This document shows positions 5,524-7,122 of a DNA stretch of 7,122 nucleotides, piece after piece. The stretch comes from Candidatus Brevibacterium intestinigallinarum (GTDB lineage: Bacteria; Actinomycetota; Actinomycetes; Actinomycetales; Brevibacteriaceae). Below the pieces are notes generated by a model that worked only from the letters and a program-made list of their open reading frames with translations, did no database searches and was not told the DNA's origin. The stretch lies in assembly GCA_019117325.1 (NCBI GenBank), contig DWZY01000170.1, positions 1 to 7,122 of the forward strand. Direction: 5' to 3'. Position 1 is the stretch's first letter, and every line of letters begins with the position of its first letter. Position numbers and translations under genes: made by a program.

Positions 5524-5553
5524 GCATGCGGGATGAAAGGGGATCACGCATGC
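5524..5553. repeat. Inverted repeat GCATGCGGGAT / ATCACGCATGC
   Basis: Arms 5524-5534 and 5543-5553 pair at 10 of 11 positions around an 8-nt loop (GAAAGGGG). It sits 54 bp upstream of the coiled-coil protein start codon and 50 bp beyond the dehydrogenase stop. It could be an operator for the first, a terminator for the second (no T-run seen), or both. Confidence 0.45.
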
Positions 5554-5603
5554 CTCCGTGCAGTCTTGCCAGTGGTTTGCCAGGGGACCAGAATTCCCTC
5601 GCG

Positions 5604-7122
5604 TCAGCCCGCCCGCTCCACCAGAAGGTCCACTGCCACGCCGTCCGGCAGCGCGCCGTACTCGCGCCCCCGGTCCTCGCCCAGGCGGGCCAGCACGAAC
5701 GATTCCGCGACCTCCGCCGGAGCATGGTCCAGCAGCACCGCGGCCTGCAGGAGCAGCGCCATCCGCTCGACCAGCACGCGCCCGCCGCCCTGCAGCTTCG
5801 CCATCGCGGAGTCGTCTCCGCCGGCCACCACCTGCGAGGCCTCCGTAAGATCGCCCGCCAGTCGCTCGAACGCGCGGTCGTAGGCGCCCCCACGCCCCAG
5901 TCCGGACTCCAGGTACGCGAGGAACGCCTTCGCGCTGGCCGGGTCCTTCGCCATCGCCCGGATGACGTCCAGCACGATGACGTTGCCGGACCCCTCCCAC
6001 ACGGCCATGACCGGCTGCTCGCGGTAGCGCATCGCCAGCGGGAAGTCCTCCGTGTACCCGTTGCCGCCCAGGCACTCGAGCGCCTCGTACGCGTGCTCCG
6101 GTCCCCGCTTGCAGATCCAGTACTTCGCGACCGCGGTGGCGATGCGCCGGAAGTCCGCGTCCTCCGCACTCGAGTCGTCATGCGCCCGGGCGAGGTGCAG
6201 GGCGGTCCAGGTGGCGGCCTCGGCCTCCAGCTGCAGGTCCGCCAGCACGGACCGCATGAGCGGCTGATCGACCAGACGGGCGCCGAACGCGGACCGGTGC
6301 TGGGCGTGCCAGACGGCCTCGGCGACGGCCTGCCGCATCCCGGCCGCCGAGCCCAGGATGCAGTCCAGCCGAGTCCTGTTCACCATCTCGATGATGGTGC
6401 GGACGCCGCGGCCGGGCTCGCCGACCAGCCAGCCGTGCGCCTCGTGCAGCTCGATCTCGCTGGACGCGTTCGACTTATTGCCCAGCTTGTCCTTGAGTCG
6501 CTGGATGCGGACGCCGTTGCGCGCGCCACCCGGCAGGATCCGCGGCACCAGGAAGCAGCTGACCCCCTCGTCCAGCTGCGCCAGCATGAGGAACGCATCC
6601 GACTGCGGGGCGGAGCAGAACCACTTGTGGCCGGTCAGCAGGTGGTGGCCGTCCGTCACGCCTCCGAAACCCATCGGTTCCTCCGACGCCGAGGTCCCGG
6701 TCACCGGGACTGCCCGCGTCGTGTTGGCGCGGACATCCGACCCGCCCTGCTTCTCCGTCATCGCCATCCCGAAGGTGACCGCCTCCTTGTCGTGCGCGTC
6801 GATGAGGCGGGGGTCGTAGGAGTGCGACAGCAGCCGCGGCAACCAGAAGTTCGCGTGCGGAGTGCCCTGGAGGGCGGCGACCGCGGAGTGCGTCATGGAG
6901 ACGGGGCACGCGTGGCCGGGTTCGATCTGGCTGAAGAGCATGAAGCGGACGGCTCGGTCGACATTGGCACCGGGGCCCGGGTGGTTCCAGCCCTGGGCGT
7001 GCGCGCCGACGGACAGCGCGTCGTCGATGATGCGGTGGTAGCCGGGGTGGAACTCGACGTCGTCGACGCGGTGACCCCATCGGTCGTGGCTCGAGTGCTG
7101 CGGGGTCTGGCGGTGCACGATC
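5604..7122 (-). CDS. aidB: AidB-like acyl-CoA dehydrogenase (5' end outside window)
   Basis: A flavoprotein of the acyl-CoA dehydrogenase superfamily in the AidB branch. The frame runs off the right edge with no stop. The GTG at 7116-7118 is unlikely to be the start, because the RVDDVEFHP block that begins about 16 residues after it lies well inside E. coli AidB, so an N-terminal part (my estimate, 60-80 residues) is missing. Counting from that GTG: FAD-site motif MTEKQGGSDVRANTTRA (120-136), HKWFCSAPQSDA (164-175), the branch-typical LKDKLGNKSNASSE (208-221), GGNGYTED (351-358) and WEGSGN (374-379), whose Glu375 sits at the usual catalytic-base position. E. coli AidB is induced by alkylation damage through Ada and binds DNA through its C-terminal domain. 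Here residues 391-504 carry about 18 acidic against 12 basic residues, so a metabolic role on acyl-CoA may be likelier. No ada gene is in the window. Confidence 0.92.
   Translation of the reverse strand, partial: IVHRQTPQHSSHDRWGHRVDDVEFHPGYHRIIDDALSVGAHAQGWNHPGPGANVDRAVRFMLFSQIEPGHACPVSMTHSAVAALQGTPHANFWLPRLLSHSYDPRLIDAHDKEAVTFGMAMTEKQGGSDVRANTTRAVPVTGTSASEEPMGFGGVTDGHHLLTGHKWFCSAPQSDAFLMLAQLDEGVSCFLVPRILPGGARNGVRIQRLKDKLGNKSNASSEIELHEAHGWLVGEPGRGVRTIIEMVNRTRLDCILGSAAGMRQAVAEAVWHAQHRSAFGARLVDQPLMRSVLADLQLEAEAATWTALHLARAHDDSSAEDADFRRIATAVAKYWICKRGPEHAYEALECLGGNGYTEDFPLAMRYREQPVMAVWEGSGNVIVLDVIRAMAKDPASAKAFLAYLESGLGRGGAYDRAFERLAGDLTEASQVVAGGDDSAMAKLQGGGRVLVERMALLLQAAVLLDHAPAEVAESFVLARLGEDRGREYGALPDGVAVDLLVERAG

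Larger units (their letters stand above)
5471..5603 (-). other. 133-bp gap between acyl-CoA dehydrogenase and coiled-coil protein genes
   Basis: It holds the ribosome site of the downstream gene, an 11-bp-arm inverted repeat (5524-5553) and a pair of TTGCCAG direct repeats (5566-5572 and 5577-5583). A promoter for the coiled-coil protein gene should lie here, but I see no clear -35/-10 pair. No small gene is apparent. Confidence 0.45.

Noticed and set aside
5471..6181. N-terminal extension of the coiled-coil protein frame up to 6181
   Set aside because: The extra part lies out of frame within the dehydrogenase gene, is Arg/Ser/Trp-rich and has no homology signal. The strong ribosome site and the transmembrane segment place the start at 5470.

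Overview
This is a strongly GC-rich window from an actinobacterium, probably in or near the Micrococcales. The pointers are the base composition, the long antisense shadow frames, the GTG start of the transporter gene, a Gly/Ser-linked lipoprotein, and a small single-pass coiled-coil protein of a type I associate with actinobacteria. The genus cannot be fixed from the sequence. Most of the window looks like ordinary accessory metabolism. I see no phage, CRISPR, IS transposase, tRNA or rRNA.

Layout, left to right: (1) the 3' end of a PhzF-family isomerase gene on + (1-231). (2) A 200-bp gap between converging genes (232-431), filled by a nested palindromic repeat. (3) Five genes or gene parts, all on the minus strand, listed here in transcription order from the right edge: an AidB-like acyl-CoA dehydrogenase running off the right edge (5604-7122); a small membrane-anchored coiled-coil protein (4736-5470) ending in a strong hairpin terminator; a 12-TM major facilitator efflux-type transporter (3367-4521); a TRAP-type (DctP family) solute-binding lipoprotein (1877-3178); and an amidase-signature hydrolase (432-1823).

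The lipoprotein and the amidase form a likely two-gene operon with a 53-nt spacer. A sigma70-like promoter, TTGACG-N17-CATCAT (3342-3370), lies just upstream, and its spacer holds a near-palindrome, TGAACGTTCGTTAA, of the kind bound by TetR-family repressors. The simplest reading is regulated capture of a carboxylate- or amide-containing solute, with hydrolysis of an amide inside the cell. No TRAP membrane subunits (DctQ/DctM) lie in the window, so the binding protein is locally an orphan. Its nearest membrane transporter is the MFS protein upstream.

The MFS gene, the coiled-coil protein gene and the acyl-CoA dehydrogenase gene are separated by 133-214 bp gaps. Each gap holds dyad-symmetric sequence, so they are probably separate transcription units. 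The most unusual DNA is the repeat at 254-425: a 74-nt imperfect palindrome in which a GAGGGAC-like heptamer recurs in mirror positions, plus a further half copy upstream.
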